Shown: positions 50,110 through 63,130 of the stretch, in pieces
Layout: every line of letters begins with the position of its first letter
Position numbering within the stretch: position 1 is the stretch's first letter
Assembly (NCBI GenBank): GCA_963277665.1
Contig: OY728119.1
Coordinates: 318,018,206-318,082,205, forward strand
DNA from: Viscum album
Taxonomy: Eukaryota > Streptophyta > Magnoliopsida > Santalales > Viscaceae
Direction of reading: 5' to 3'
DNA: 64,000 bases
The notes under the pieces: model-generated
The model's input: the letters and a program-made list of their open reading frames with translations, nothing else
Databases searched by the model: none
What the model was told of the DNA's origin: nothing
Position numbers and translations under genes: made by a program

Positions 50110-50372
50110 CACATTAAATTACTCATATCACTACTAGGAAAGTATATGTTTTATCCATGACATGTACTTGATAATAATGGAATATAATTGAATGATAACA
50201 TTTTATATGAAGAAGAACTGATCTCAATCATTAGCACAAGGGAACAAGTGTTGAGGAAAAATGAAACACCACTTGTGAAGGTCCTGTGGAGGAATCACTA
50301 GTTTGAAGATTCTTATTGAGAATAGAAGGAATCCATGAATAAGAATTACCCTCAATTATTCTCACATCAGTA
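50110..50372 (+). pseudogene. Tekay chromodomain (plus element)
   Basis: After 'PSLSNVHIK' and 'YPTHVLDNNGI' comes 'NDNILYEEELISIISTREQV', 'LRKNETPLVKVLWRNH' and 'KESMNKNYPQLFS'. This matches the Tekay chromodomain pattern '(L)TYEExPxxIxDRxxxxLRNKxIPLVKVLWxNHxxEEATWExExxMxxxYPxLF'. It defines the lineage: the domain is thought to bind histone marks and guide integration. One frame is nearly open through the second half, with two stops after 'RNH'. Confidence 0.9.
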
Positions 50373-50405
50373 TGAATAATAAAAGTTTCATGGTGAAAAA
50401 TTTTT

Positions 50406-50422
50406 ATGGGGGGGGGGGAGAA
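50406..50422 (+). other. Polypurine tract of the plus Tekay
   Basis: 'ATGGGGGGGGGGGGAGAA' type tract directly before the TGTGATGG start of the 3' LTR. It primes plus-strand DNA synthesis. The G run is unusually long and intact for this relic. Confidence 0.9.
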
Positions 50423-52883
50423 TGTGATGGCTCAAAAAAATTCTTCTTTTATGAATGGATCTCTTCCTCCTGAAATTTTTTTATTATGTTTTATAATAGA
50501 ATCACACAAAAATAATTTTAAAATTGAAAATAACATTTATCATATTGTGTTGATATGAACTAGTGAAAGTAAAAATATTAAAGGGAAATAAATTGCATAC
50601 TGGAGACCAACAACTCTTTAATTCATTAATTAATAATGTTATATTTAGTTTAAAAAAAATATCATACCAAATGTTAAAATGGGAATATAAGTGGAGGATA
50701 AATAAAGTGAAATATAAAAATCTAGGCCTCTTTGATCCCCTAGAATAATTTCACCCATGAACATCACTATAATAGTGGAACATTAATTTAGTAATACAAT
50801 ATTCATTTTGGAAATGATATAGAACATTGATTAAAATAGAAGTAAATGTTGATGACTAAGAATAATGGTTTATTATATGTAAATATGATCATTAAACATT
50901 ATGTATTTTAATGAATATAATTGATAAATATAATGAACATTATTCAATAAAATAGTTGGTCATTATTATTTTTGGTTACAATCATGGATCTAAATTATCA
51001 ATAGGATTATCTAATGGAATAATCAAAATTGTATTATTTTCAGAGACTATAAACATATTATATTAAAATATGTTTTATGTGGAATATTTAAATAAAATTT
51101 CATTCCATGAAATAATCTTATAACTTATTTTTTACTTGATAATATATTTTAATAAATCGCTAAGTAATACATATAATGGTATGAATGATTATTTTTATAT
51201 TAAAGGGTTAATTACCATTTAAATAATGATTTTTAATGTTAAAAAATAATTATAATTATAGGATTGTTTTTATGAAATAAATTTCATTTTTGGACTCAAC
51301 ACTTAAAATTTATCTTTGGGAGTTTTTTGGGAATTTTTTGAATAAGTTGATTTTTTTGGCAAAAAAGTAAAAATCTCAGCTTTACAACACTACGATTTTA
51401 TGAAATCATTATTATGTCATAATGTTTAAAAATTTTATGAAATATTTTAATCAATAAAATTAATATTTAATATGTAAAATAATTAATACATAAATATATA
51501 TCATTATTTAAAAATATTTACTTTATTTGTTCAACCAAAATTTGGATTTTTGAAATAATATTCATTTTTTGGATTCAACACATTTATTGGATTTGATAGA
51601 AGGTATGGATCAGTTTTTGAAGGATTTAAACATCCAAACACATTATAAAACTCATTAAATAGCCATAAATTCATTTTTAATTCAATTTATCCACAAGTGA
51701 TAGGCTTATATGATACAATAACCAATATTTAATCATTTAAAACCCATAACCACTCATGTATTAATACCTCCCATTATCCAATAATATACACTAAAAAACA
51801 CAATCCATGATATTATGATAATTTCTCTCTTAGATTTCCCCTTAAAGGTTCCCTCATGTTTTCAATGTGTTTCCCTCAATTTTTAGGATGAAAATATTTA
51901 GTGTTATGAAATTCTCCTATTATCCCATTTTTATTCAAGTACTCTTATTTTATGAGTCTTATTAATGTAAAATATTCATTCATGTAATTAAATTTTGATC
52001 ATATAATTACTTCATTGTTTTTAAATGGTATACCTACGTTCCATCTCATTATTTCCACCCTTTTTCTATGTTGTATACCATTATGTTACCAAAATAATTT
52101 CATTAATTTCTCTCTTTTTTTGAAATATTATTATATGGTGAATACCCAAAATACTTCCCAATCCATGGGAATTCAACAAGATTTAAATATTATATATTTA
52201 TTCAGGTATTTACATGTATTAAACTCATATTCCCTTTATATGGGTTAAAAATGATATAATATTCATGTTTTTATGAACTTATGTACTAAATGTTTTCATG
52301 TGAAACCCATTATTTATTCTCCTCAAGTTATTGATGAAATGATTTATTATAATAAATATGGATCTCAGGAATTAAGACATTTAATGGTTTATCTATTATA
52401 GTTCAACAATGAATTAGTTAAATAATTCACCTCTTGAGATTTCATGTTTTACGATACCATGGTGAATAACATTGGTAATTAAGATTTACGAATCTATAGA
52501 AATAAACCTTAGTGATATTCATATGAATGTATCATTTTTATATTGTATACAAATTTAAATGTTATGATAATTTTTATTAATATTATTATTTTTCACACTT
52601 TCATATGATCATGCATTAATCATATGCCTATTTTTCATATTCAAAGTATCTCCTTTGCTTAATACCTTACCGGGCTTTATGCTCACCCTTTTATTCGATG
52701 CATGTCCACAGGATATGAGATCCAATAAAAGTAAATTAGGAAAAACTTATAAAGAATAATTTTAAGTAGAGTATAAGAATGTTTTATGTTCATATTTCCA
52801 AGATTCCAAATCTCAAAAGATTATATATTATTAAATGTTATAAAATTTCATGACATGTTTATGAAATAAAAATGCAGGTCACA
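50423..52883 (+). repeat. 3' LTR of the plus Tekay, uninterrupted
   Basis: It starts 'TGTGATGGCTCAAAAAA' directly after the PPT and ends '...GCAGGTCACA'. At 2461 bp it is close to the 2499 bp sum of the two 5' LTR pieces. It serves as the reference that reveals the nested insertion. Confidence 0.9.
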
Positions 52884-53944
52884 AAAAGTAACACTCAGGA
52901 AATGGAAAGGATTTTAAGCATGAAAATTTGCATCATAGAATCATGAGTAGTACTCACTAAAATGATTTCAAGTTTTTGGTTTTTAATTGGTCATACTTGA
53001 GTGGAGTGTTTATGTTAGCCTCTAAAAATTGAGTTTTTTTGGAACCGTCTTCATAAATGGAGTTCATAATACTATTCCTTTTTATTCTTCATGAGTATTT
53101 TCATAGTAATTACCTATGTAATTTATCTAAGTGTAATGGTTTATCTTAATCAAAAAATCCACCCTCTTTTGATTTTTTTCCTAGTAATTTATAGGTAGTT
53201 GATTTTTACCCACCTTCTTGAGATACATGTCTGCATATGATCTTTACAATCACATAGAATACATGAATCTATGAGGAACATATGATACCATTAAGGAATA
53301 ACATCAATCCACCGAGCACATAAATTCGCCACAAATGAAGACCATTAGTGAAGTTTCTCAGTGATAAAAAATAATGCCCACTCATGAATGTGGTACATGA
53401 TCATAAAGGATATTATCCACACTAGTGAAAATGATGACCATCCTCAAAGGGTCTACATATACATGAATTGACCACATGTATAGGAAGGGAATACATGGAA
53501 AAAAAGTCTTTATAAAACCACATAGGATTATTTCTATGGATTTAAAAGAAATACTTGACAATGAAGTCTTTATATAGATAGTTATTTCATGATAATTTTA
53601 CATTTTCCATTTTTCTTACATGTTTTCCAACATAAAATTATTATAACTTATGATCTAGAAGTCTATTTTTGATCCATGAGTAGTAAATTAAAAACCTAAA
53701 AACTGTTCCAAGTAGGTTACTATTTAGTTAACCACTATTGTAGGTGTTTTTAAAGGTAAAAAAGTTTCCAATAACCCTTAAAATAGGTTATTTTACTCTT
53801 GATGACCTTTTCATCACTAAAAGATGAAACCCAAAACCTACTCCAAGTGAGAAGTAATCATCACCGAATCATTGGAATAAGAAATGTTTTTGAGGAATAT
53901 ATATTCCTAGGTGAGAGAATAATCATGAAACACATATAGATCCC
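52884..53944. other. Stretch between elements without an identified feature
   Basis: No coding motif, array or terminal repeat. Text near 53330-53420 ('GCCACAAATGAAGACC', 'CATGATCATAAAGGAT') faintly recalls the array at 18.8-19.2 kb, which would make it another piece of the Tat relic; this is weak. Confidence 0.25.
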
Positions 53945-56900
53945 ATTTTCTTCTTCGTCGAGCAAAAAAATAATTATCTAAAAAATCCATCCTGTGTTTT
54001 TTGAGTGAGGATCACATGAGGGATTCCCAGAAAAGGTGTGTGGAATAAAATTTTTATTTCAAATAGCATCAAAATATACAATACCCTGTATTTTCATGCA
54101 TAAATACTCCATTCATTGTTAATCCATTACAATTCACACTACCTTTATAGACATTTAAATATGTAGCACTACATCCCAAGGTCAATTACCTATCTCTCCT
54201 CCTCCACACACTAGTTCAATGATGTATATCATAGTTTATAGACACGCAAGTGTCTCTAAGATCAGTATTTTGGAATGATTCACTATCTATCACAACTCTA
54301 TAATTAAATCACTTTTTAATTATACTACACTATATTACTTCAACTTCTAGGCATGATGATAATGACTCTTTAATGAGATAGTTGAGTCTATTTCTTATCC
54401 GTGATCACAACTAATGTAGTAACACCTCAAAATGAGGTATAATTCCACCCTAAAATTATTATTTTCATGTTATATATTAAATTTTAAAATTAGGATATAT
54501 TAACGAGACTCCATAATTGAAATTATGCATTCATAACCATATGAAATGGAGAAATCATTAGTCAAATAGATCTCCATTTCTATTATAAACAAATTTTTAT
54601 TGTCATTACCCAATCTAATTACTGTATAGAATGAACCAAATTTTTTTATATTATCACATCCTAATTCCAACCCTTATATCAATGGATGGTAAAAATAATC
54701 ATCCATATCATGTGTCAAGATCATGATATGTGAAACAAATTAATTATTATAGTCAAACACATCCATAATGACTGATTCTAACCTATAAAATAATTTTCCA
54801 AATATTCTAGTAACTCCACATCATGATATTTTTGGTTTTATAAAAATTAAAACAATCATTATCTTGAATGAATATGCTATAACAAATTTTTTAACATGAC
54901 ATAGACACCACCTACTTGAAATACAATTTTAAATTGAATTCTCTATTCCATGATCCATGTTTCTAGTTTATTATAGAATCATATTATGTTTAAAATAGAT
55001 TTATACATGGCATAATTAGTATCCATATCCCTGTTTGAGTTAAACATATGTGGATCCATTATGAGTTCCTAATGATATCTTTGAGGCTCCCCAGGGTTTA
55101 CAATAATATTTTCAATACACCATGGATTTTACCATGGCATGGAGATTTTTGACTACCTATTTCAGTTCAATGTTCAAGACTACAATTTCTATTATACCTT
55201 ATACCATGACTTTCATCATGATTATACTTTCACTTTTTATTTCCTTCACCAGTTCTACCACTATGGAATAGTCAGTATTGGATATTCAATTTTTTTTATT
55301 CATACACAAAGACCAAAATTCATTCCTTTACGAAAAGAGATATCTCATAATTTCATTCACAACCATGGATATTTTTATGAGTTAAATTGACACATTTTTC
55401 TAAAAGGAATACTAAATTCTCCCAATGAATTCAAAAATTATATCATCCATGAAACATTTTCTATATCTCACTGCTTATGGAATGACCAAGTCACTACCAT
55501 AGTGTGGTGGAATACTCATTATTTAATGAAATCTTATCCATCACTAAATGAATCCATGAAATATCTTCATACATCAAAAAAACTATTATAATAAAATAAG
55601 AATTGTAATCTTATAAAAACATTCATTTTATCATAACTAAGTAACAAAGATTTAATATACATCATATACATTTTATATGACATACAAGATTACAAAGGTA
55701 CGTTATACATTATATAAATATAAAATTTCTACTATGTAGAAAGCTTAATGACTTCAACATGTCTACTCTTGATCATCCAAATACATTAAAAAGAATCCGT
55801 TCTATATATTTCAATACCCAAAATCCTTCATAAGTCCTCATGTATTACACATGATCTTACAATATTATCTCAAAAGTTATTTTCAATATATACAACAATA
55901 TGATTATGATCATGTATTGTAAATAAATAAAACACAACCCTCATCAGAATATTATACACTATTGGTATTTTTTCATCAACACATCCATAAATCCATGAAT
56001 ATTTATGGAGTGGAGATACCCTCTACATTTTTTCTATTTTAAACCAAGATCAAACAACCATAAATATTTATAGAAATATTTTCTTACCATTTTTAATAAA
56101 ACATGTAGTCTGTAATCCCAAAAATATTCCTTCATAGTATTCTCTTTGGTAGAAACATTTATCGGGTTATCTTCAACCCATATTGTTAACAAAATTCATA
56201 CACCATACATAGTGAAATAACACTATTTAGATCATCTCAATAAGATTATAAATCTAGTTTTTAAGAGTTCAATCTCTCCTATTTTAATAAAAAACATTGA
56301 TATCCATTATCAAATTTCCATACATTAATTATACTATCAAAAAAGTTTGGCATCATCAACCAATTGTGATATTTTATTCTCATTAACAACTTATATGTGT
56401 TTTTAAAATATAATTTTCAATTTTGAATATAAACCTTTTTATTTTTTTACCATCTATGAAACCTTTATATTTGTTTACCACTTAGGTGATTTATATCCCT
56501 TAATCTATGGATTCTATTCAACTATGATACCAAAAGTTGTTTCATCGATAGATCCATAACCACCTCTTTAAAATTAATTCAAAATTTTTCATTCAAGATC
56601 AAAATACATTTTTAAATATTATATAACTCTAATATATATTCCATGAGTGAACATACAACTATAAATAGAATCATCAATACATCCTATAAGCATATTTAGA
56701 TGTGACTCTATGTTGGAATCATGTATCTATGCTAAAGAAATATCTTTCATACAATTTACTCAAATAATTACACACCTATAACGAAACATGATCTTTTACT
56801 TCTGGCAACATTTTCCCCTGTGATATCAATCACACATAATACCCCACTCTAAAATATTTATTTTTGTATTTTCTATAATTGAATTTATGGTCGAGTGTGA

Positions 56901-59025
56901 ACCAAAAAAATTCTAAACACTTATTTCAAATCACCACAAAAAACTTAAAAATTTCAACAAAAATCACATTACAAATATCTGGTGCTGTAAATAAATTCAG
57001 ATTTTAAACAAAAGATACCACACCACCGACTTGGGACACAAATAGTGAGGTGACTTTAATAGATCCAGGAACATTTAGGCAACCAATATCCCATCATCAT
57101 CCACAATACTAGAAATAAATACCAATAAGAAACCCGCCCTTCCTTATTTCCAAAACCACTACATCCATGCCTGTAAAAAAACATCACCAGAGAACCCAAA
57201 AAAATCCCAACACCATTAAAATTCATCAAAATCACTGAATAGAAAAATAAAAGGGGAAGGGAACATCTAGAGTTTAATGAACCAAAAAAATTGTAACTTG
57301 ATTTACACACCAAAAATCCATTGACATTGCCACCATCTTTGAATCCATTGAAAAAAATGTATCCATCACACATAGAATCATAAAAAATAAAAAATCATTG
57401 AAGTTGAGGAGAAAATCCATCATTTAACACTATTGATGTCGTAAGGATGAAAACCAAATACCACCAAAATAGACTGTCATGAAAAATAGATGAAAACAGA
57501 AAGCCAACAGAATGTCCACCCTCATCCATTCCAAAACATCACAAGGATGAAAATAATTTGATACCGAACCACACAACCATTATCAAAGGACCACTAGTAT
57601 ATAGAGAAGGCCCAAATTACAACCATTGAGGAAAATTAAAACCAAAAATCATAAGATATCCAACCTGATTTGCAACTACCAAGACAAGGCATATAGCCAC
57701 ACTGGAAAGAAACACCATTGATATCAAAAAAATCCACCAACACCATCCCAAAACCACCAAAAACACCATTATACCATACTGAGAATGAGTCACACACAAT
57801 AATAAAGGAGGAAAGAGTAGAGGTGGGAGATAATTCCAACATAAGATCCACCAATAATCAATAACAACTAATCCCAAACCATTAGAGTGACTTTGGGTTA
57901 TCCCAAATTGAGGTTTGGCATCAAGGTTCAAGAGATAAGAGAATAGAAGCAACATTTGAGGAACACAAATTGACATTGAACATCTGAGCATTATAAAAAA
58001 AATTTATAGGAGAACAAAAATAATGGATAAAAAACCCAAATCTAAAATAAATCATATGAAATAGAAGGAAAAAATAGAGAGACAACTACAATTAATACTA
58101 GCATAAGGGGAATCAGATAGGAGGAATAAGGATGCCACATGAAATGAGAAAGTGGGAGTGAGATGCGAAGAAACTAGAAAACCATTGAGGGGGAAGGACT
58201 ACCATGGTGGGAGAAGAGGAAACCCAAGATCTCAAAATAGAGATATCTACCTGGGGATAAAGGCACCATCCCTAATCACACATAACTAAAAATAATTAGT
58301 TAATAATAAATAAATCACATTTGGGTGATTAATACAAAAATTTTAACCATTTTATAACATTTTTTAATAACATTTTTCAAAAACATGTTGTTTAAACTAT
58401 TTCTAATTATATATATTGTCTATTTTTATTCTATATGTGGTTAATTTGACATTAAATATTTAATTAAAATATCCTAATTAAATCATATAGCTTTATAACC
58501 ACTTATTGATATACACTATGAGACAATTATCTAAAAAACTTATAATATCCTATAAAAAATAAACGGCGCTATATTTTTAGATTGAAATTATTAAAATAAA
58601 AATTCCTCTTAGAATATAACTTCAATTTTATCAAACTACACTATATTTTATTCTTAGACTCAAACCATTTTGTATATTTTTAGAATCACAATTTAGAAAC
58701 AAACTTTTTCTTAATACCGCATGATACTTTAGATTAGGCTTTTTCACCACTTTATCTTTAAATCGTGTTAGATTACACTTTAAAATGTCAGGCATAATCT
58801 ATAATTAATGATTTATCAAGATACCAATTGAATTTTCATATTGAAACTTTGTACTGAGAGTAATTGTACTAAAAACAACTTTTAATTTTTGATAGGGTTC
58901 TAGTAATCTGAAAAATTATAGATTATGCCTTAGTTATATTGGTTCTTTATATAACATTACTTTTTTTCATTCATATGATAGAGATTCACTAAACCCATAT
59001 CGATAGATCTACCCATTAGATCATA
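53945..59025 (-). repeat. 3' LTR of the second LARD-like element, about 5.1 kb
   Basis: The left edge is set by alignment with 61077 (uncertain by about 10 bases) and the right edge by the PPT. The part between 57000 and 58260 is richer in G/C and, read minus, looks like transcribed leader ('TTCCTCTTCTCCCACC', 'CATCTCACTCCCAC'); the right part (58260-59025) is AT-rich as in a U3. Open frames here (for example 57991-57617 on minus, 124 codons, hydrophobic) match no family I know. Confidence 0.65.
58791..58929. mobile_element. Possible MITE with perfect inverted repeats
   Basis: 'AGGCATAATCTATAATT' at 58790-58806 is repeated exactly inverted at 58914-58930. The enclosed 139 bp has no coding potential. 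If the repeats start at GGC the flanks are TCA and TTA, close to the 3 bp TWA duplication of Tourist-like (PIF/Harbinger) MITEs. It lies in the 3' LTR of the second LARD-like element; the matching part of the other LTR is outside the window, so insertion cannot be tested here. Confidence 0.45.
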
Positions 59026-59037
59026 TTCCCCCATAAA
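59026..59037 (-). other. Polypurine tract of the second LARD-like element
   Basis: Plus 'TTCCCCCATAAA' is 'TTTATGGGGGAA' on minus and is followed there by 'TATGATC'. The arrangement mirrors the plus Tekay, where 'TTTTATGGGGG...GAGAA' precedes 'TGTGATGG'. Confidence 0.65.
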
Positions 59038-61062
59038 CCTTCATTAATCTAATAATAATTATTCTAATTATGTATGTAGAGAGAATAAAATTATCAAACA
59101 TGCTCAAGTAGAGGAACATGGTTGGTCATAGTGGACTAATAATTTTTTTCCAAAGTATTATTCATGGTTTTAATTTGAGTAATCCAAGTTATACCAACTT
59201 CTTCTAAAGTAATTTATTGATAATTATACATTTTCCTCATTTTAGTTCTCAAATAAATTTTAATACCAATCCTTCGTGTATCTATCATATCTTTTGATGA
59301 AAAATAATTTGATACATCATCATGTTTCCTCACCCATAGGTAGTCTATTCAGCCAGTCTTCTCCTCTTTCATGGATTTACAATTAGAGAAAAATCATAGG
59401 TAATAGTCTTGATTTTCCTTCTAAATACACATTATAACCACACATGACTTGTTTATCCTTTGTGAGATTTTTTATTACATGTCTATCTTATTATTGTGTA
59501 ATAGGATTATTGTTATAATTCTTTCACTATATTTTATTATTTTCCATCAATTATTTTCATTATAGGTAATCATACTTTTTATTTTGATACACCATACATT
59601 TTATTCCATCACTAATTACCTTTGACATTGTGACATTTTTATCATAACTAAAATTTTATATTCTATTCAAGAATCCCCTTGATATATAAATAATTTTTTT
59701 CCTTTTGGAATATAAATTGATTGTCTTATTGTAATATCATTCTATATTTCCATGTTCATCACATATAAAACCTCTCTTGATAAAATCATACCATGCATAG
59801 TAATGACTCAATTAAGAGGATGTATTATATTCCATTATACCACTGAGAATTATGGCTTCTAAATATAGATCCATGGTTTATCCGATATCTCTATAGTGAA
59901 AGTAATTTGATGAAACCTTTCACTAAAAATCACCAGTTAATGATAATAACAAATACATATTTTGTATTACTAATTTTTGATTTTCACTTTTATTAACTTC
60001 ACTTTTTGAGGAGGTCATAGTAGGGATCTATGAATTCCACTTTTATGTTTTCAATCTCATTTCATGCTGTGGAAAATTCACATCAATAACCATCATTTTA
60101 GAAAGCAAGTGATCCATCCATGAACATGTTTTCTTTTCTAATTTGATAATATCCTCATTGTATGTTTTGAGAGGAATTAAGTTTTCTTTACGGTTCATAT
60201 ATTTTCTCATATTTCATGTGATTTATGTTCAATTAATTTGAGTTGTTCAATTTTAATGTCCATGTTTGAACAATTCATTATAATATATTATATCAATTCC
60301 ATATCCACTATCATAAATTTTTGTTTTCTAAGGACCAATCTTTATAGAACAGATAATCCGGTTTATGAATAATATCATTTTGATCCAAATTTTCATGTAA
60401 GGATTGGATACAATATCGATACTTCAAAAAAAAAATCCTCTTGATTGATCAGTAAATGACCTTGATGATTCTTTTATAAATCCAATAATTCATTCCAACC
60501 CCATGTGGGAATCCATATATTTAAATTTTTAGGAACATTCCACAACATAATTATATATCCAGGAAAACTTACCTTAATTGGTGTGTCATTATTCTTAGGG
60601 ATTTTATTCTTATTAAAACTCTTCTTATTTCCTATTTGAATTAGGAAATTATCCCTACATTTGTTTCATGATAACTCATAAAAACCATATCTATTATTTT
60701 TTTATAATGAATGATACATAGAATAATTTGATTCCACTAATTTATAATATATTCCTTCCAAAAAAATTCATATATAAAAAGAACTAGTATAATTAATAGT
60801 ATTTTTCATACCTCACTAGAAAAACCTATTATTAAAGACATTTTTAAAATTTATTATGAAATAATTCACTATGATTTCTCAAGTCAATATTATGAATTAT
60901 GTAATTCAAAAACCATAACCACATTCCTATAAAAACCAATCCATGTTTTTTTACAACCATAAAAAATGATAAATTATAATTATGAGGATTTACAGATAAG
61001 TCCATGTGTGAAAAAATAATAAAATATATTTAGTAGATTGAAATAAAAATTATAAACTTTTT
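59038..61062 (-). other. Non-coding interior of the second LARD-like element
   Basis: About 2.0 kb, very AT-rich, with no gag, protease, RT, RNase H or integrase motif in either strand. A purine-rich minus-strand patch at 59355-59370 ('GAAAGAGGAGAAG') could be an alternative PPT. Confidence 0.6.
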
Positions 61063-61074
61063 GATCTGATACCA
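61063..61074 (-). other. Primer binding site of the second LARD-like element
   Basis: The minus strand reads 'TGGTATCAGATC', eleven of twelve bases identical to the tRNA-iMet site 'TGGTATCAGAGC'. It lies two bases inside the LTR that starts 'TGCTGGGAC' on plus. The best-preserved PBS in the window. Confidence 0.85.
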
Positions 61075-61076
61075 CT

Positions 61077-63130
61077 TGCTGGGACTATTTGTATACGATG
61101 TAAGTCTCAATGAACCCTAATATGTGGTTTGGGTGAGTCATGGGGTTTTCTAATTAAAAATTCATTTTTATCAATCCCCCACTTTTTATTGAATCTTGAT
61201 GCATAATTGGAAGGAACCCTTTAAATAGATCTTTCACAATCAAATAAAATCATTATAAATATTTAAAACATATATAGATTTTAAAAATCATGAACACGGT
61301 AGAATTTACTATGTTCAACTGTATTGAGATACATATATTGAATATACACATGATGGTGGGTCAGTCTACCAAAATTCATTTTACTCACTATTTTGGTAGA
61401 TACAGATTTTATTTTGGGTTATTACACACCATAGTGTACTAAATTTATAAGATACCTAGGGGTGAAACACTACACCCAACTGGCCACTTCCTATTATTTC
61501 TCATACACACATTACTTCAGGAAAGTCTTCCATATTTTATAGAATTGTCATTATATCAAAACTATAATTTAAATCTTATTCCCTATATATCATAACTCCA
61601 AAATTGATACCCCATTAAGGTATAAATCACGATAATCATTATACTATAAGGCCACATTATAATTAATATTTAATGGGAGGGATAAGTATATAACTTATAC
61701 ATAATCACAATGGAAGGGATAAAACATAAAGATTGGGAAAAATTACACACAATAATTATTCTTTTCATGGAATATATTAATCTAAAATAAAAATATATAT
61801 CAATGAGACCCATACTCCAAAGAAATCAATCCAAAATAAATTTTATGGTGAATTATATTGTCTATTGTCTTTATCTACTCTATGTAAACTAGAACTTTAA
61901 TGACTTTATCAATTTTGACTCATATAAATAACTAACAAAGAAGTTTTTTATATTTTATATTGAAGTGAAACCTTCAGATTAATGGTTGGGGTTAATACTA
62001 ATCCATATCATGTTTAGATTTAATTACATGTACCACACATTAATTAGTGTAGTCATATATATCTACAAAGATAATTTCCAAACTCTGTAAACTCATACTA
62101 ATTCTAAAATATTTGAATTTGAAACAAAATATTTAGTTTTATATATATTGTTCCTCCAAAGTGTAGATAGATTTTAACCATGACACAGTTGATTCTATGT
62201 TAACCATCGAACTTAGAGATCTTTAGATTCTATACTCTATATCTCATGATTTTTTTTTCTATTTTAGATTTTCAATATTATTTATCTCAAATTAAAATAT
62301 CCTGGTTCACTAATGAACATAACATATCCACTATATATAAGAAATTTCTTTCTCCACAACATCCTCCATTAATTGATCCCCATTTCAAGTTCATTCTAAA
62401 AAAATACTATTCAAAATAGAATCCACCATGAAATAATAGATCTATTATAAATGTTTTAAATTATTCATACAGTGAACTTCCTCAATATAAAAAGCAAATG
62501 TTTTGGGATTCTTGTGGTTTAGACAAATACTTTCAATTAACTATAGATTTTTTTATTGTGTAGTGATCATTGACTTGAAATTTTAATAGAAACTTCATGA
62601 CCATACTTTCCATTCCACCTTATTCTATGATTTTCAAACCATTCACCTTATTATTTTTATTTTCATCAGAACAACCAATAAAATTTCCTGTATACCATGA
62701 AACACACATTTTAAGCTATTCATATATAATATTCACAGTGTCTTACTTCTTAAACAAAACTAGATCCCTATTTCATTTACCACAATATTTTCCACCATGG
62801 AATAAATAGATATGTTATTTCCAATAAGATATTCAAATTTACCACACAAATTAAAAAAACATTTCATCCATGATATATTCCTCATTTCATAGTGTGATTG
62901 GTATGACCAAATCACCAACATAGCATGGTGGAATCCACATCCTCCAAAAAAACTCCAAGACATATTTAAATGAATCCATATAGGCTAATGTTTATTCCAA
63001 AACCCCAATAGGCTAGAATAAGTAATTTTATCTCATTAGAAAAATCCATCCATTCTATATTAATTCATCAACCTTAAATCATATTCATATACCATTTACA
63101 TGGAATGTATGACTGTAAAGGTATATTGTG
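61077..63130 (-). repeat. 5' LTR of the second LARD-like element, partial
   Basis: It aligns with 53945 to about 55760. It would need about 3 kb more to be complete. Sequence from about 63130 matches another family instead, so the LTR is either interrupted there or truncated. Confidence 0.7.

Larger units (their letters stand above)
31586..52883 (+). mobile_element. Tekay/Del-type chromovirus on plus, split by a nested element
   Basis: The 3' LTR (50423-52883) aligns in order with 31586-33055 and then with 44395-45423, so the 5' LTR is interrupted by 11.3 kb of later DNA. The internal region (45424-50422) holds gag, protease, RT, RNase H, integrase and chromodomain on plus, and ends in a long polypurine tract right before the 3' LTR. 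Without the insertion the element would be about 10 kb. The flanks AGGAT and AAAAG do not form a convincing duplication. All domains carry stops. Its LTRs do not obviously match those of the Tekay at 19-30 kb, so it belongs to another family of the same lineage. Confidence 0.9.
53945..63130 (-). mobile_element. Second LARD-like element (minus), right LTR truncated or interrupted
   Basis: Direct repeats at 53945-59025 and from 61077 onward flank about 2.05 kb of non-coding DNA. Reading minus, a tRNA-iMet-type PBS lies just inside the right-hand (5') LTR at 61063-61074, and a PPT 'TTTATGGGGGAA' just inside the left-hand (3') LTR at 59026-59037. Shared LTR blocks: 'CACTACA.CCCAA' (54168; 61469), 'AATCATCCATATCATGT' against 'AATCCATATCATGT' (54697; 61999), 'ATGACCAAGTCACTACCATAG' against 'ATGACCAAATCACCAACATAG' (55483; 62903). 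No gag or pol motif was found. The right LTR is covered only to about 63130, where another family's LTR begins. Confidence 0.75.

Noticed and set aside
45424..50422. Endogenous pararetrovirus or other virus copy
   Set aside because: The order gag-protease-RT-RNase H-integrase with a chromodomain, plus LTRs, identifies a Ty3/gypsy chromovirus; no envelope or movement-protein motif is seen.
57617..57991. 124-codon hydrophobic open frame on minus as a membrane protein gene
   Set aside because: It lies inside an LTR, is of low complexity (Leu/Val/Trp-rich from G/T-rich DNA) and matches no family I know; kept only as a finding.
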